Source of the DNA: Bradyrhizobium sp. AZCC 2262
GTDB taxonomy: Bacteria > Pseudomonadota > Alphaproteobacteria > Rhizobiales > Xanthobacteraceae
Length of the DNA: 64,000 bases
Assembly (NCBI RefSeq): GCF_036924535.1
Contig: NZ_JAZHRT010000001.1
Span: forward strand, 930,001-994,000
Reading direction: 5' to 3'
Of this stretch, positions 24,392 through 32,725 are shown in pieces (the stretch's first letter is position 1; each line of letters opens with the position of its first letter). The translations under genes were made by a program, and so were the position numbers. The notes under the pieces were generated by a model, which worked only from the letters and a program-made list of their open reading frames with translations, was not told where the DNA came from and ran no database searches.

Positions 24392-25272
24392 ATCGGCTCC
24401 CAGCAATACAGAAACCCGTCATTGTTGATATTCGGAGCAAAGGGCATCCGCTCGCGCGCGATGATGCGAATTCGACCCTGACGTTCCAGTTCGTCGAGTG
24501 TCGTAAAGAGTTGCGTCTGGTAGTCGACCGAACGGATATAGACCAGGCTGACCAGGTCGCGGGGACGAGTGAGGTCGAGCAGTTCAGTCGTCGGCTCGAT
24601 GTTGATGACGCGCTTTGGTTTGGCGGCGATGATGTTTTCGACCACCTTCCGCACGTCGTACGGAATCTGCTCGATACAGAAATAGGTGAAGGCGGTCTCG
24701 CCCTCGATCTCGGCAAGACTGGGATCGGCCGCGTCGGTCAAATCGATACGGCCGAACGAGATCTTGTCGGACAAGGCGAAATGATCGGCGATCTCGCGTC
24801 CGGCCGCGATGCCGTTCGGCGAGATGTCGAAACCCTTGAAGGTCCAGTCCGGGTGGGTCAGGTGAAGCGCAAACAGATTATAGCCGTAGCCGGTTCCGAG
24901 TTCCACGATCCGCCTGGTGTCGCCGCAATGGCGCGCGATCAGTTCGCCGAGTGCGCCGATGCGGTATCGATAGTACTTCCCGCCGCTGATGCGCAGGATC
25001 TGGTTGTCGACTTTTCTCAGGCTTTCGTTCGAGTTCGGCGGAGCCAGAAAGGCGCCGAGGTCTGCGGCCTTGATCCACGCCTTCGAGGAGAGGACATTTT
25101 GCCAGTGCAGGAGATTATATTCGGAGTTCACCTTGTCTCGGGTGCGCTCGATGCGCCGCAGGATCAGGCGCGAGACGCTGCGTGCGAGATCGACGGCATA
25201 GGTGATCGCCCGGTCCGGCAGTGACGCCGGAGACAGCGATCCCACGATGTCGTTCGCGCCAGTCGTCTTCAT
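24388..25272 (-). CDS. SAM-dependent methyltransferase
   Basis: A 294-residue protein with a Rossmann methyltransferase core: motif I IVELGTGYGYNLFALHL, acidic GFDISPNGIAAGREIAD, and FTYFCIEQIPYDVRKVVENI. About 100 N-terminal residues (including SEYNLLHWQNVLSSKAWIKA) form a variable, probably substrate-recognising part. It is likely to O-methylate a sugar or cap a chain. Start is ATG 25272; an upstream TTG at 25290 is possible. It lies 25 bases after the flippase gene and is coupled to the dioxygenase, so methylation and oxidation may act on the same substrate. Confidence 0.78.
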   Translation of the reverse strand: MKTTGANDIVGSLSPASLPDRAITYAVDLARSVSRLILRRIERTRDKVNSEYNLLHWQNVLSSKAWIKAADLGAFLAPPNSNESLRKVDNQILRISGGKYYRYRIGALGELIARHCGDTRRIVELGTGYGYNLFALHLTHPDWTFKGFDISPNGIAAGREIADHFALSDKISFGRIDLTDAADPSLAEIEGETAFTYFCIEQIPYDVRKVVENIIAAKPKRVINIEPTTELLDLTRPRDLVSLVYIRSVDYQTQLFTTLDELERQGRIRIIARERMPFAPNINNDGFLYCWEPI

Positions 25273-25297
25273 TCCTGCAGGTCCAGTCAATGTTCGG

Positions 25298-26821
25298 TCA
25301 GTTGCTTTTTGGCGCCAGGCCCATCAGGTGGCCGATTGCTGGAAAAACGGCGCGGTGCCTTGCATCCAGGACGAGAAAATACTGTGCAACCCAACTGGCA
25401 AGGCAGAACGTTCCCGCTACCAAAGCCAATTTTATCGGGCTGTCAACCCGAATGTAACCGGCAAGAAACCACAACAGAATGCTTCCAATTATCAGGATGA
25501 TGGCCTGGGTTCCGAGCGCTCTGAGGAAGCTTCGGAGCTTGAGATTCAGTGCCCGGCGCAGCGTGGTGATTTGCCAGGGCAGCACCGCGAGGCTTCCCAC
25601 GGCCTGGCCGAGAATCAGTGACCGCTCGGCAAAGAATCCGAGCGTCGCGGCGGCGACCCCGGCCCAGATCAGCAATTGCAGGCCCATCAGCCAGTTCAGC
25701 CGGGCCTGGACTCCCGGGCGGGTCAGGAAAATGACACTGCCGATTGCGAGATATTGCGCGCAGATGGGAATCACGAAACTCAGGCCCATCCAGAGCGCGT
25801 AGGGTGCGAGCAGAGGGCCGATCCACATCTGCAGGATCTCGGACGACAGAACAGCGGCCGCCGCCAGCGGCGGCAGCGTGAACATCGGCAGCATGATGAG
25901 GCCGAGTTCGCCGAGGCGCTGGAACGTCGTCGAACTGCCGCGTTCATCGAGGCGGCTCGCGACCGGCAGCAGGGCCGAGGTGAGAAGACCAACCAGGATC
26001 TTGGATACGCGCGCGAGCCGGACCAGTGCATCATAGGTGCCGACGGCCGTCGGTCCGAACAGTAGCCCGGCAACGAATGGCTGAATCGGCCCGCTGATGC
26101 CGCCGATCAGCTTGCCCTGGAGGAACAGCAGGCATCGGTGCAGCAACTCGCGATATTCCCGAGAAGTCCAGAGCGCAAATCTCGCGTTTTTCTTTGCCAG
26201 CGCGAAGATGGTCGCCACCAGCACCGCGAGCGCCCGCGCAATGAGGGTGGCAAGATAAATGTAGGCGACAATTTCGAAAGAAGCCGAAGCCGCGGACGCC
26301 CAGACCGTGATGGCAACGTAGGCCAACGTCGATGCGAACTCTGAAATTCGCAGGACATTGTAGCGCTCGAATCCCTTGACGATACCTTCCCATACCAGCG
26401 CCGGCACCAGCACGAGATTTGCCAGTGCCGTATAGTGCAAAATCTCGATGAATCGCCCGGCATAAGCGGAATCGACCTTCATCAGGACCATGAGATGGGG
26501 GGCGCCCAGCCAGATCGCCGCGCACAGGGTCAGCGCCAGCGGGATCGAGAGAGCGGTCAGAAACGAGAGCTGGCGGCCGACCAGGTCCCAGTCACGGTGT
26601 TCCCTGGCGCGGGCCACGACCTGGGTGGCAACCTCGGACAGCCCAAGGTCGAGAACCGCCATCATCCCGGTCGGCAATAGCAGCCGCGTGATGACGATCA
26701 GGCCGAATTCGGTCACGCCCCAGGTGCGGATGATCACCGGGATAACGATCAGACCAAGGATTGCGGCGGCGCCAAACGCGACGGTCGAGATGATGGTGTT
26801 CTGGATCAGTCGCTTGATCAT
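25298..26821 (-). CDS. Polysaccharide flippase, Wzx-like
   Basis: A 507-residue integral membrane protein with about 12-14 helices, starting MIKRLIQNTIISTVAFGAAA, the amphipathic start typical of Wzx/PST exporters. The central SGPIQPFVAGLLFGPTAVGT and LVRLARVSKILVGLLTSALL match the conserved half-way region of the family. This is the second flippase of the window (the other is at 9126-10679) and they are only distantly similar. It begins 10 bases after the PtmA-like SDR and so belongs to the legionaminate operon; it probably exports the unit containing that sugar. Confidence 0.85.
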   Translation of the reverse strand: MIKRLIQNTIISTVAFGAAAILGLIVIPVIIRTWGVTEFGLIVITRLLLPTGMMAVLDLGLSEVATQVVARAREHRDWDLVGRQLSFLTALSIPLALTLCAAIWLGAPHLMVLMKVDSAYAGRFIEILHYTALANLVLVPALVWEGIVKGFERYNVLRISEFASTLAYVAITVWASAASASFEIVAYIYLATLIARALAVLVATIFALAKKNARFALWTSREYRELLHRCLLFLQGKLIGGISGPIQPFVAGLLFGPTAVGTYDALVRLARVSKILVGLLTSALLPVASRLDERGSSTTFQRLGELGLIMLPMFTLPPLAAAAVLSSEILQMWIGPLLAPYALWMGLSFVIPICAQYLAIGSVIFLTRPGVQARLNWLMGLQLLIWAGVAAATLGFFAERSLILGQAVGSLAVLPWQITTLRRALNLKLRSFLRALGTQAIILIIGSILLWFLAGYIRVDSPIKLALVAGTFCLASWVAQYFLVLDARHRAVFPAIGHLMGLAPKSN

Positions 26822-26831
26822 CGAAATCGCG

Positions 26832-27650
26832 TCACCATGCGCTCAACCCGCCGTCCACCGCGATATTCTGACCCGTGACATAGGATGCCGCATCGGACAC
26901 CAGGAACAGCATGGCGCCGACCATCTCGTCGGCACGCGCCATCCGCCCGAGCGGAACGCGTGCGCCATAGCGCTGCTTGAACGTATCGTTCTGCCCGCTC
27001 TCGACGCCGCCCGGGGTGAGCGTGTTGACGCGCACGCCCTGCGCACCCCAATAGGTGGCAAGGTGCTTTGTCAGCCCGATAACGCCGGCTTTGGAAGCGG
27101 TATAGACCGCTGGCGTATTGATGCCGCGTCCGAGATATTCGGAACCTTCGTAGATGCGCTGGTCCGGCGCCATCAAGCCATAGATCGACGCCGTTTGAAC
27201 GATACTGCCGTAGCCGCGCTCGGCCATCCGGGTTCCAAAAACCTGGGCCACGTTGAACATGCCGTCGAGATTGACGGACATGATTTCCCGCCAGGTTTCC
27301 TGCGCAAACGTCGCGACGGGCGCGAAGAACGCATCGACGTCGCTGGTCTTGCTGGCGGCATTGTTGAGCAGGATCGAAACCGCGCCGAGATCGGCCTCGA
27401 TAGCGTTGGCCGCACGGCGGATAGCGTCGGGTTGCGTGATGTCGCAGGCATAGCCTTTTGCGTCGGCGGCGTAGCGCGCAGACAGCTCGGACGCAGCGAT
27501 CTGGACCGCTTGCGTGTCCAGATCGATGATGGCGACCTTGGCGCCGAATTCAGCCAGGCCTTCTGCGAAACGGCGTCCGAGGATTCCGCAGCCGCCGGTC
27601 ACGACGGCGGTGCGTCCCTTGAGGTCGAACAGATCCTTGAACGCGGTCAT
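26832..27650 (-). CDS. ptmA: PtmA-like short-chain dehydrogenase of nonulosonate locus
   Basis: A 272-residue classical SDR starting MTAFKDLFDLKGRTAVVTGG. Cofactor motif GGCGILG, structural NNA, active-site serine in QTASIYG and YTASK are all present; it ends VDGGLSAW. The combination LIGLTKHLATYWGAQG-type helix and the GGxSxW end is shared with PtmA of Campylobacter flagellin-glycan loci, which sits with PtmB, PtmE and PtmF exactly as here. PtmA is thought to help make a variant of legionaminic acid; its reaction is not settled. The gene overlaps the cytidylyltransferase (ATGA). The open frame upstream of 27650 is a shadow of that gene. Confidence 0.85.
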   Translation of the reverse strand: MTAFKDLFDLKGRTAVVTGGCGILGRRFAEGLAEFGAKVAIIDLDTQAVQIAASELSARYAADAKGYACDITQPDAIRRAANAIEADLGAVSILLNNAASKTSDVDAFFAPVATFAQETWREIMSVNLDGMFNVAQVFGTRMAERGYGSIVQTASIYGLMAPDQRIYEGSEYLGRGINTPAVYTASKAGVIGLTKHLATYWGAQGVRVNTLTPGGVESGQNDTFKQRYGARVPLGRMARADEMVGAMLFLVSDAASYVTGQNIAVDGGLSAW

Positions 27651-28363
27651 GATGTGGTCTCCGTGAACGCCAGCCGTTTGCGGAGCAGCAGTTCCACCAG
27701 CGTGAAATCGAGATCGGAATCGATGTCGACGGATCGTTCTTCCGGCATCTCGAACAGCTGCGTGTCCTGGTAAAACACTGACGGATTTTCGAGAAACGCG
27801 GCGACGCGCCATGCATAGATCGAGGCGTTCATGTCGAAACAGCGCGGGGCGTCCTGCCGGCGCACGATCGGCGGCTCCGCCACTTTGGACAGGCCAACAG
27901 TGCCGTCCGAGCGAGCCTCGACCAGATTGAAATAGGGCGATCTGCGCGCAGGCGCTCCCGTAATGACATTGCGCGCGCCGGATTTCTGCAGAAGTTCGAC
28001 GGCGCCTGTAATGTCGGATGGCAACCGCAGCGGTGAAGTGACGTCGAGATCGACCAGGATTTCGGGGGTTCTTCCGGTGTGAACGATCACCTGTTCGAGG
28101 CAATGGCGTATCGCGGGAAGTTTGGGGGCGGTATCTGTTGCCATCACATCCGGACGCTTGACGGCGATATCCGCACCCGCCTTCAAGGCGGCTTGCAGCA
28201 GCGAATCGGAGTCGCTGCTGAAGGCGATCACCTCGAACAACCCGGTCTGCTTCGCCTGCTCGATGGTCCAGGCGAGCAGGGGCTTTCCCAGGAGTTCGCG
28301 GGCATTCTTGCCGACGACACCCTTAGAGCCGCCGCGCGCGCATATCGTGCAGATCGATTTCAT
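27647..28363 (-). CDS. legF: CMP-legionaminate (nonulosonate) cytidylyltransferase
   Basis: A 238-residue NeuA-type enzyme that activates a nonulosonic acid with CTP. It begins MKSICTICARGGSKGVVGKN, the CTP-binding P-loop-like motif (ARGGSKG), followed by GKPLLAWTIEQA, FSSDSD and the substrate loop LVDLDVTSPLR; DIDSDLDF near the end supplies metal-binding aspartates. It corresponds to LegF/PtmB of Campylobacter, which lies in the same gene set. Start is ATG 28363, overlapping the preceding oxidoreductase by four bases. Confidence 0.9.
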   Translation of the reverse strand: MKSICTICARGGSKGVVGKNARELLGKPLLAWTIEQAKQTGLFEVIAFSSDSDSLLQAALKAGADIAVKRPDVMATDTAPKLPAIRHCLEQVIVHTGRTPEILVDLDVTSPLRLPSDITGAVELLQKSGARNVITGAPARRSPYFNLVEARSDGTVGLSKVAEPPIVRRQDAPRCFDMNASIYAWRVAAFLENPSVFYQDTQLFEMPEERSVDIDSDLDFTLVELLLRKRLAFTETTS

Positions 28364-29268
28364 GCCGATACCCACATGCGCGACTGCAAGGCGCGTTCGC
28401 TGGCGTCGATCAGATCCATGACGGCAAGCCCTTCGGCGAACGTGCAGATCGGGCCGCGGCCGTCGATTGCGGCAAGGTGCATGTTCTTGTAGCTCTGGTC
28501 CCGCTCGCTCGGGTATTCATGGGCCTTGCCGTTGACCGTGAGACGTCCGCGGAGCACGTCGGCCTCGATGGTTTCCGCTGCCAGATTTACCCGGATCTTC
28601 CGGATGCCGGGCTGATCCAGATAGTCCATGTGCACCTGAACCGTCTGCGACCGCTTCATTTCGAGCAGGAGGTTGAGGTGGTCGTCCACATCGACCTCGC
28701 GCGCACCGGATGAGCCGCCCAGCGCCGCGACGCGCTGCCACGGACCGAACAGCCATAGCAGATAATCGAGTTCGTGGCTGAGATCCCGCAATACACCGCC
28801 TCCCGCTTGCCGCGTCGCCGACGCGGTCTCGCGGTGGTCACGGCCCGGTCGCCAGTCGCGGAGATCCTGCCCGACATAGGCCGAGACGGTGATTGCCTCT
28901 CTGCCGCCGAGCCGCTCGGCGAAGGCGGTCATGACCGGGTGGAAGCGCAGATTGTAGCCGACCACGAGGCTGGCAAAGGGATAATCCGGGGCAGGCGCGG
29001 CATGTGCGAAGAGCGGCTTCTCCACCAGAACCGATCCGCGAAAATCAGCCTCTGCGAGTTGCCGAAGGGATTCGGCGTGCTGCGACGTTTCGGTGGCGAC
29101 GACGACATATCCCGGACGGACAGCCGCAATCGCGTCGGCGACGGACGTGTAGTCGCCGTCGCCCCGGCGGCTGACCGTCGTTACGCTGCAACCGAGTTCG
29201 CTCAGCACGCGTGCATGCCGTTGCCCGATCGAACCGAGACCGATGACAACGGCATTGGTTGAGCTCAC
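28360..29268 (-). CDS. ptmF: PtmF-like Gfo/Idh/MocA oxidoreductase
   Basis: A 302-residue NAD(P)-dependent oxidoreductase. N-terminal Rossmann fold VVIGLGSIGQRHARVLSELG and the EKP motif in LVEKPLFA define the family; the second domain has GGGVLRDLSHELDYLLWLFG. It sits between PtmE-like and LegF-like genes with four-base overlaps on both sides, the place of PtmF in Campylobacter. Start is GTG 29268 (GTGA overlap). The substrate is probably a ulosonate or its precursor, inferred from context. Confidence 0.85.
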   Translation of the reverse strand: MSSTNAVVIGLGSIGQRHARVLSELGCSVTTVSRRGDGDYTSVADAIAAVRPGYVVVATETSQHAESLRQLAEADFRGSVLVEKPLFAHAAPAPDYPFASLVVGYNLRFHPVMTAFAERLGGREAITVSAYVGQDLRDWRPGRDHRETASATRQAGGGVLRDLSHELDYLLWLFGPWQRVAALGGSSGAREVDVDDHLNLLLEMKRSQTVQVHMDYLDQPGIRKIRVNLAAETIEADVLRGRLTVNGKAHEYPSERDQSYKNMHLAAIDGRGPICTFAEGLAVMDLIDASERALQSRMWVSA

Positions 29269-30314
29269 GGGAAGACCTCTTTGAATTCAGCGTGCGCCTG
29301 CTCAAAATCCTCCATCCGGCCGATATCGAGCCAATACTCCCGGATCGGAAAGACTGCCACGCGACCCTTGTTGCCGACGACGCGCTCAAGCACCGTCGGC
29401 ATGTCGATGTGCACGCCGCGCTCGACGTGATTGAATACGGCGGGGCCGACGACATAGATGCCGGCGCTGACATACCAGGATTCGGTCGGCTTTTCCCGGA
29501 TGGTCTCGAGGTAGCCGTCGTTGGCGGTGACGACACCGTAGGGCACGTGCACCTTGTGCTCGCGGACGGCCATCGTGGCTTCCGCCGCGGTGCCGTTGTG
29601 GAAGTCGAGCAGGGCGCCGTAATTGATGGTGGTCAGGATATCGCCGTTGGTGACGACCATGGGCAGCTCGGAGGGCCGTGGCAACAAACCCAGCGCGCCG
29701 GCAGTGCCCAGCCGTTCGGTTTCATGGACATACTGGATCGCGGCACCAAGCGCAGAACCGTCGCCGAAATGCTCTACGATCATTTCGGCCATGTAGTTCA
29801 CCGAGATGAAGATGTTGCGAAAGCCCTGCTGCACGACGTTGCGGATGATGGTCTCCAGCAGCGGCCGGCCGCCGACATTGAGCATCGGCTTGGGGCGCTC
29901 GCGCGTCAGCGCACCGAGCCGTTCGCCAAGTCCGCCTGCCATGATGAGAACGGGATTCGGATAATGCGGCGCCTCGATCAACTCGTCGAACGTCTCGACG
30001 CCGATCAACTGGCCGTTGCCATCGAGCAGCGGAAGCTGCTTGATGGATTTCTGCCGCATCAGGTGCAGCCGCTCCTCGCGTGACAGCGTCGCCGGCACCG
30101 ACACCGCGGAGCGGTTCACGACTTCGGTGGCCAGGCTCGAGAGCTGAATGCCGCGCAGCAGTCCTCGCCTTATATCGCCGTCCGTGACGATACCGACCAG
30201 GCGGTTTGCTTCATCCAACACCAGCGCGACCTGAATGCCGCCGCTCTCGATCGCAGCAATGGCCTCGCCCACGCTTGCCTGCGTTGTGACGATAGCTTTG
30301 CGCCAGGATTTCAT
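29265..30314 (-). CDS. ptmE: CBS-domain nucleotidylyltransferase, PtmE-like
   Basis: A 349-residue fusion. Residues 1-115 hold two CBS motifs (LVDEANRLVGIVTDGDIRR and the second ending LPLLDGNGQLIGVET), residues 120-349 a sugar-1-phosphate nucleotidylyltransferase (MAGGLGERLGALTRERPKP at 126-143, then VTNGDILT with the metal Asp). PtmE of Campylobacter has this domain order and makes GDP-glucosamine for legionaminic acid, so the GDP route is expected. Start at ATG 30314, which has GAGGTG just upstream; upstream in-frame codons back to 30470 are not homologous. A 162-base gap separates it from legI, unlike the tight overlaps elsewhere in the operon. CBS pairs often sense adenine nucleotides. 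Confidence 0.88.
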   Translation of the reverse strand: MKSWRKAIVTTQASVGEAIAAIESGGIQVALVLDEANRLVGIVTDGDIRRGLLRGIQLSSLATEVVNRSAVSVPATLSREERLHLMRQKSIKQLPLLDGNGQLIGVETFDELIEAPHYPNPVLIMAGGLGERLGALTRERPKPMLNVGGRPLLETIIRNVVQQGFRNIFISVNYMAEMIVEHFGDGSALGAAIQYVHETERLGTAGALGLLPRPSELPMVVTNGDILTTINYGALLDFHNGTAAEATMAVREHKVHVPYGVVTANDGYLETIREKPTESWYVSAGIYVVGPAVFNHVERGVHIDMPTVLERVVGNKGRVAVFPIREYWLDIGRMEDFEQAHAEFKEVFP

Positions 30315-30476
30315 GTCACCTCGCACTCGCCGGTCATTAGGGCGCTCGATGGTCAATTCCGGTATATCGCGGCTGTTATTGGCGGCGTCAATCCCCAATG
30401 GGAGCGGTGGCCGGCTAACGCTGTTAATACCGGTTTTGGCGGTGCGGATGGCCAAATTGCAAATTGTCACTCAACC

Positions 30477-31550
30477 CTAAATCTGATCTTCCGGATCGTA
30501 GGGCCGCGTCACCGTTGTTCCGATCAGGGACCAGTATTCGATCGGCGGGCGGCCGGAGCCGGGACGCTTGCTCGCGATGTCGTCCGGTCCCAGCACATCG
30601 CCGGCCTGAAGCGGCCGCGCCGCCACCAGGCTCTTGCGCGCGATCGGCATGTTCCTGATCTCCGAATTCTTCGGTGTCTTGATGCCGTCGCCGATCGCGG
30701 CTTCGATGTTGCGGATGGCCGACACCATGCGGGCGAAATCATCGGGCTCGATCGATGCCGCATGGTCGGGTCCCTCGGCGTTGCGATCGAGCGTGAGATG
30801 TTTCTCGATGATGGTGGCGCCGAGCGCGACCGCGGCCAGCGATATTTCAAAACCGTCGGTGTGGTCGGAGTAGCCGACGGGCAGGGCGAACGCGGTGCGC
30901 ATCGCCTGCATGGCCGCGAGGTTTACGTCCTCGGGCGGGCAGGGATAGTCAGTGGTGCAGTGAAGCAGGCTGACCTTCTCTGCGAGATGCCGCCGGGCCG
31001 CCGGATCGCGCCATGCCGCGCGAAACGCGGCAATTCCGGGCGCATCTTTGCTGCCGCCATAGCCATGCGCCAGCACGCCCAGCGCTTCCTCGACCTCGCC
31101 GAGCGTTGCCATGCCGGTCGACAGGATCAGCGTCGCGCCGGCTTTGGCGAGCGTATGCAGCAACGGTGCGTTGGTCAGGTCGCCGGAGCCGATCTTGATG
31201 CGCGGCAGGTCGAGCGACAACAGGAACGCCAGCGACAGTGGATCGAACGGCGTCGACAGGAATTCTATTCCGCGCAGCTTCGCGCGCGCGATCAGCGGAT
31301 GATGCGCCGATTGCGGCAACTCCAGGCGCTGCAGCATGGCAAGCTGGCTTTCCGCTGCGTCCGTGGTGCGGTGCTGATAATCAGCCTTTCGAGCTGCGCG
31401 CCCGGCCGTCGATTTGGCGTTGAAGGTCTGGAATTTCACGATGTCGGCGCCGGCATCCGCGGCGGCATCGACCAGGGCCAGCGCCGTATCGAGACTGCCG
31501 GAATGGTTGACGCCGGCTTCAGCGATGATGAGCGTGCGTGGCCGCGTCAT
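30477..31550 (-). CDS. legI: Legionaminate / N-acetylneuraminate synthase (NeuB family)
   Basis: A 357-residue PEP-dependent synthase that joins a 2,4-diacetamido hexose to phosphoenolpyruvate. The TIM barrel runs from IIAEAGVNHSGSL through DIVKFQTF, FLSTPFDP, IKIGSGDLTN, LILSTGMAT, LHCTTDYPCP and YSDHTDGFEI to EKHLTLDR; a C-terminal SAF/antifreeze domain follows (about 285-350: ARKSLVAARPLQAGDVLGPD, then IASKRPG). All catalytic landmarks are present. Overlap with legG is ATGA. Assigned to the legionaminate rather than sialate branch because LegB and LegC are in the same operon. Confidence 0.92.
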   Translation of the reverse strand: MTRPRTLIIAEAGVNHSGSLDTALALVDAAADAGADIVKFQTFNAKSTAGRAARKADYQHRTTDAAESQLAMLQRLELPQSAHHPLIARAKLRGIEFLSTPFDPLSLAFLLSLDLPRIKIGSGDLTNAPLLHTLAKAGATLILSTGMATLGEVEEALGVLAHGYGGSKDAPGIAAFRAAWRDPAARRHLAEKVSLLHCTTDYPCPPEDVNLAAMQAMRTAFALPVGYSDHTDGFEISLAAVALGATIIEKHLTLDRNAEGPDHAASIEPDDFARMVSAIRNIEAAIGDGIKTPKNSEIRNMPIARKSLVAARPLQAGDVLGPDDIASKRPGSGRPPIEYWSLIGTTVTRPYDPEDQI

Positions 31551-32725
31551 CCGGCAGCTCCGGCATTGTGGACGTCGTGGAAGCGCTTTTGCAGCAGCGT
31601 ATGAAAATCCGGGACGCTGGCAATGGTGTCGGCAATACGCCGGCTGGCCTCGCCATCGCCATACGGGCTGACCGTCAGTTGCCGGCCGCGGCCGACCGCC
31701 GCCGAAATCGCGGCCGTGATCGCGTGACGTTCCGCAGCCGCATGGAACACCGAAGCGGCGCGCTCGCGGCCTTTCTGCCGGTCTCCAATGTCGACGCTGG
31801 GGGCGTTGAGCGACGGCGCCTCGTAGATTCCGCTCGAGGAATTGCCGACGACGACGTCGACCTGGTTCATCAGGCTGATGTAGCGGAGCTGCCCGAGCGA
31901 GGCGGCCGCGATGGCGTTCAGCCGGCCCGTGACGAACGCCTTGATCCGCTCGTTCAGGGCGCGGCCTTCGGCGTCGGCATTGCCCAGCGTAAAGAACAGG
32001 CGGAATGCGGGATCGAGCGCGGAAAGCGCTGCGAACAACTCATCGAGCGAGCCAACGGAACGGTCCGCTTCCACCGTGACCGGATGGAAGGTGACGAGAA
32101 CATTGCGTTCGCCGAGCGGCATTCCGACTTCGCGCCCGATGGTCTCGCGATCCATCAGCTTCAGGCGCAGAATCGAATCGATGCCGGGCGATCCGACCGT
32201 GAAGATGCGCGAGGGGTCCTCCCCGAGCTGGGTGAGCCGCCGCGTCGAACCGGCATTGCTCGTGAAATGCAGATGCGACATCTTGCTGATGGCATGCCGC
32301 ATCGATTCGTCGATCGCGCCCTCGGTGACGTCGCCGCCGAACAGATGCGCCATCGGCAACCGCATGTACATCGCGGCCTGCGCCGCCGCGAAGGTCTCGT
32401 AGCGGTCGCCAAGCACCACGACGAGGTCGGGCGCCAGCCGGGCGAACGCATCGGCGAACCCGATGACGCCGAGCCCGACGGATTTGGCGACACCGGCGCC
32501 GGAGTCGCTGCTGAGCAACGTCTCGACGGTGTCGTCGACGGCAAAACCTTCAGCCCGGATATTGTCGATGGTGTAGCCGAACTCGGGTGAGAGATGCATG
32601 CCGGTGGCGACGAGCTGCAGCTTCAGCCCGGCGGTTTGTTGTATCGCGCGCATCGGCCAGATCAGCAGGCCGAAATCGGCGCGGCTGCCGGTGACGAAGC
32701 AGATTTTGCGGGGCGCGTCAGTCAT
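31547..32725 (-). CDS. legG: Hydrolysing nucleotide-sugar 2-epimerase (NeuC/LegG family)
   Basis: A 392-residue GT-B-fold enzyme that removes the nucleotide and inverts C2 to give the mannosamine-type precursor. Family motifs: FVTGSRADFGLL at the start, VVLGDRYETFAAA, HLFGGDVTEGAIDES and near the end VVGNSSSGIYEAP (the UDP/GDP-binding SSSGI). Length is typical. In the Leg pathway the substrate is GDP-linked, with N-acetyl groups at C2 and C4. It overlaps legC by eight bases and legI by four. NeuC (UDP-GlcNAc) is the alternative; context favours LegG. Confidence 0.9.
   Translation of the reverse strand: MTDAPRKICFVTGSRADFGLLIWPMRAIQQTAGLKLQLVATGMHLSPEFGYTIDNIRAEGFAVDDTVETLLSSDSGAGVAKSVGLGVIGFADAFARLAPDLVVVLGDRYETFAAAQAAMYMRLPMAHLFGGDVTEGAIDESMRHAISKMSHLHFTSNAGSTRRLTQLGEDPSRIFTVGSPGIDSILRLKLMDRETIGREVGMPLGERNVLVTFHPVTVEADRSVGSLDELFAALSALDPAFRLFFTLGNADAEGRALNERIKAFVTGRLNAIAAASLGQLRYISLMNQVDVVVGNSSSGIYEAPSLNAPSVDIGDRQKGRERAASVFHAAAERHAITAAISAAVGRGRQLTVSPYGDGEASRRIADTIASVPDFHTLLQKRFHDVHNAGAAG

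Noticed and set aside
27651..28103. N-terminal extension of the PtmA-like SDR to base 28103
   Set aside because: The added 150 residues overlap the cytidylyltransferase gene in another frame and are not homologous; ATG 27650 gives an exact SDR length and an ATGA overlap.
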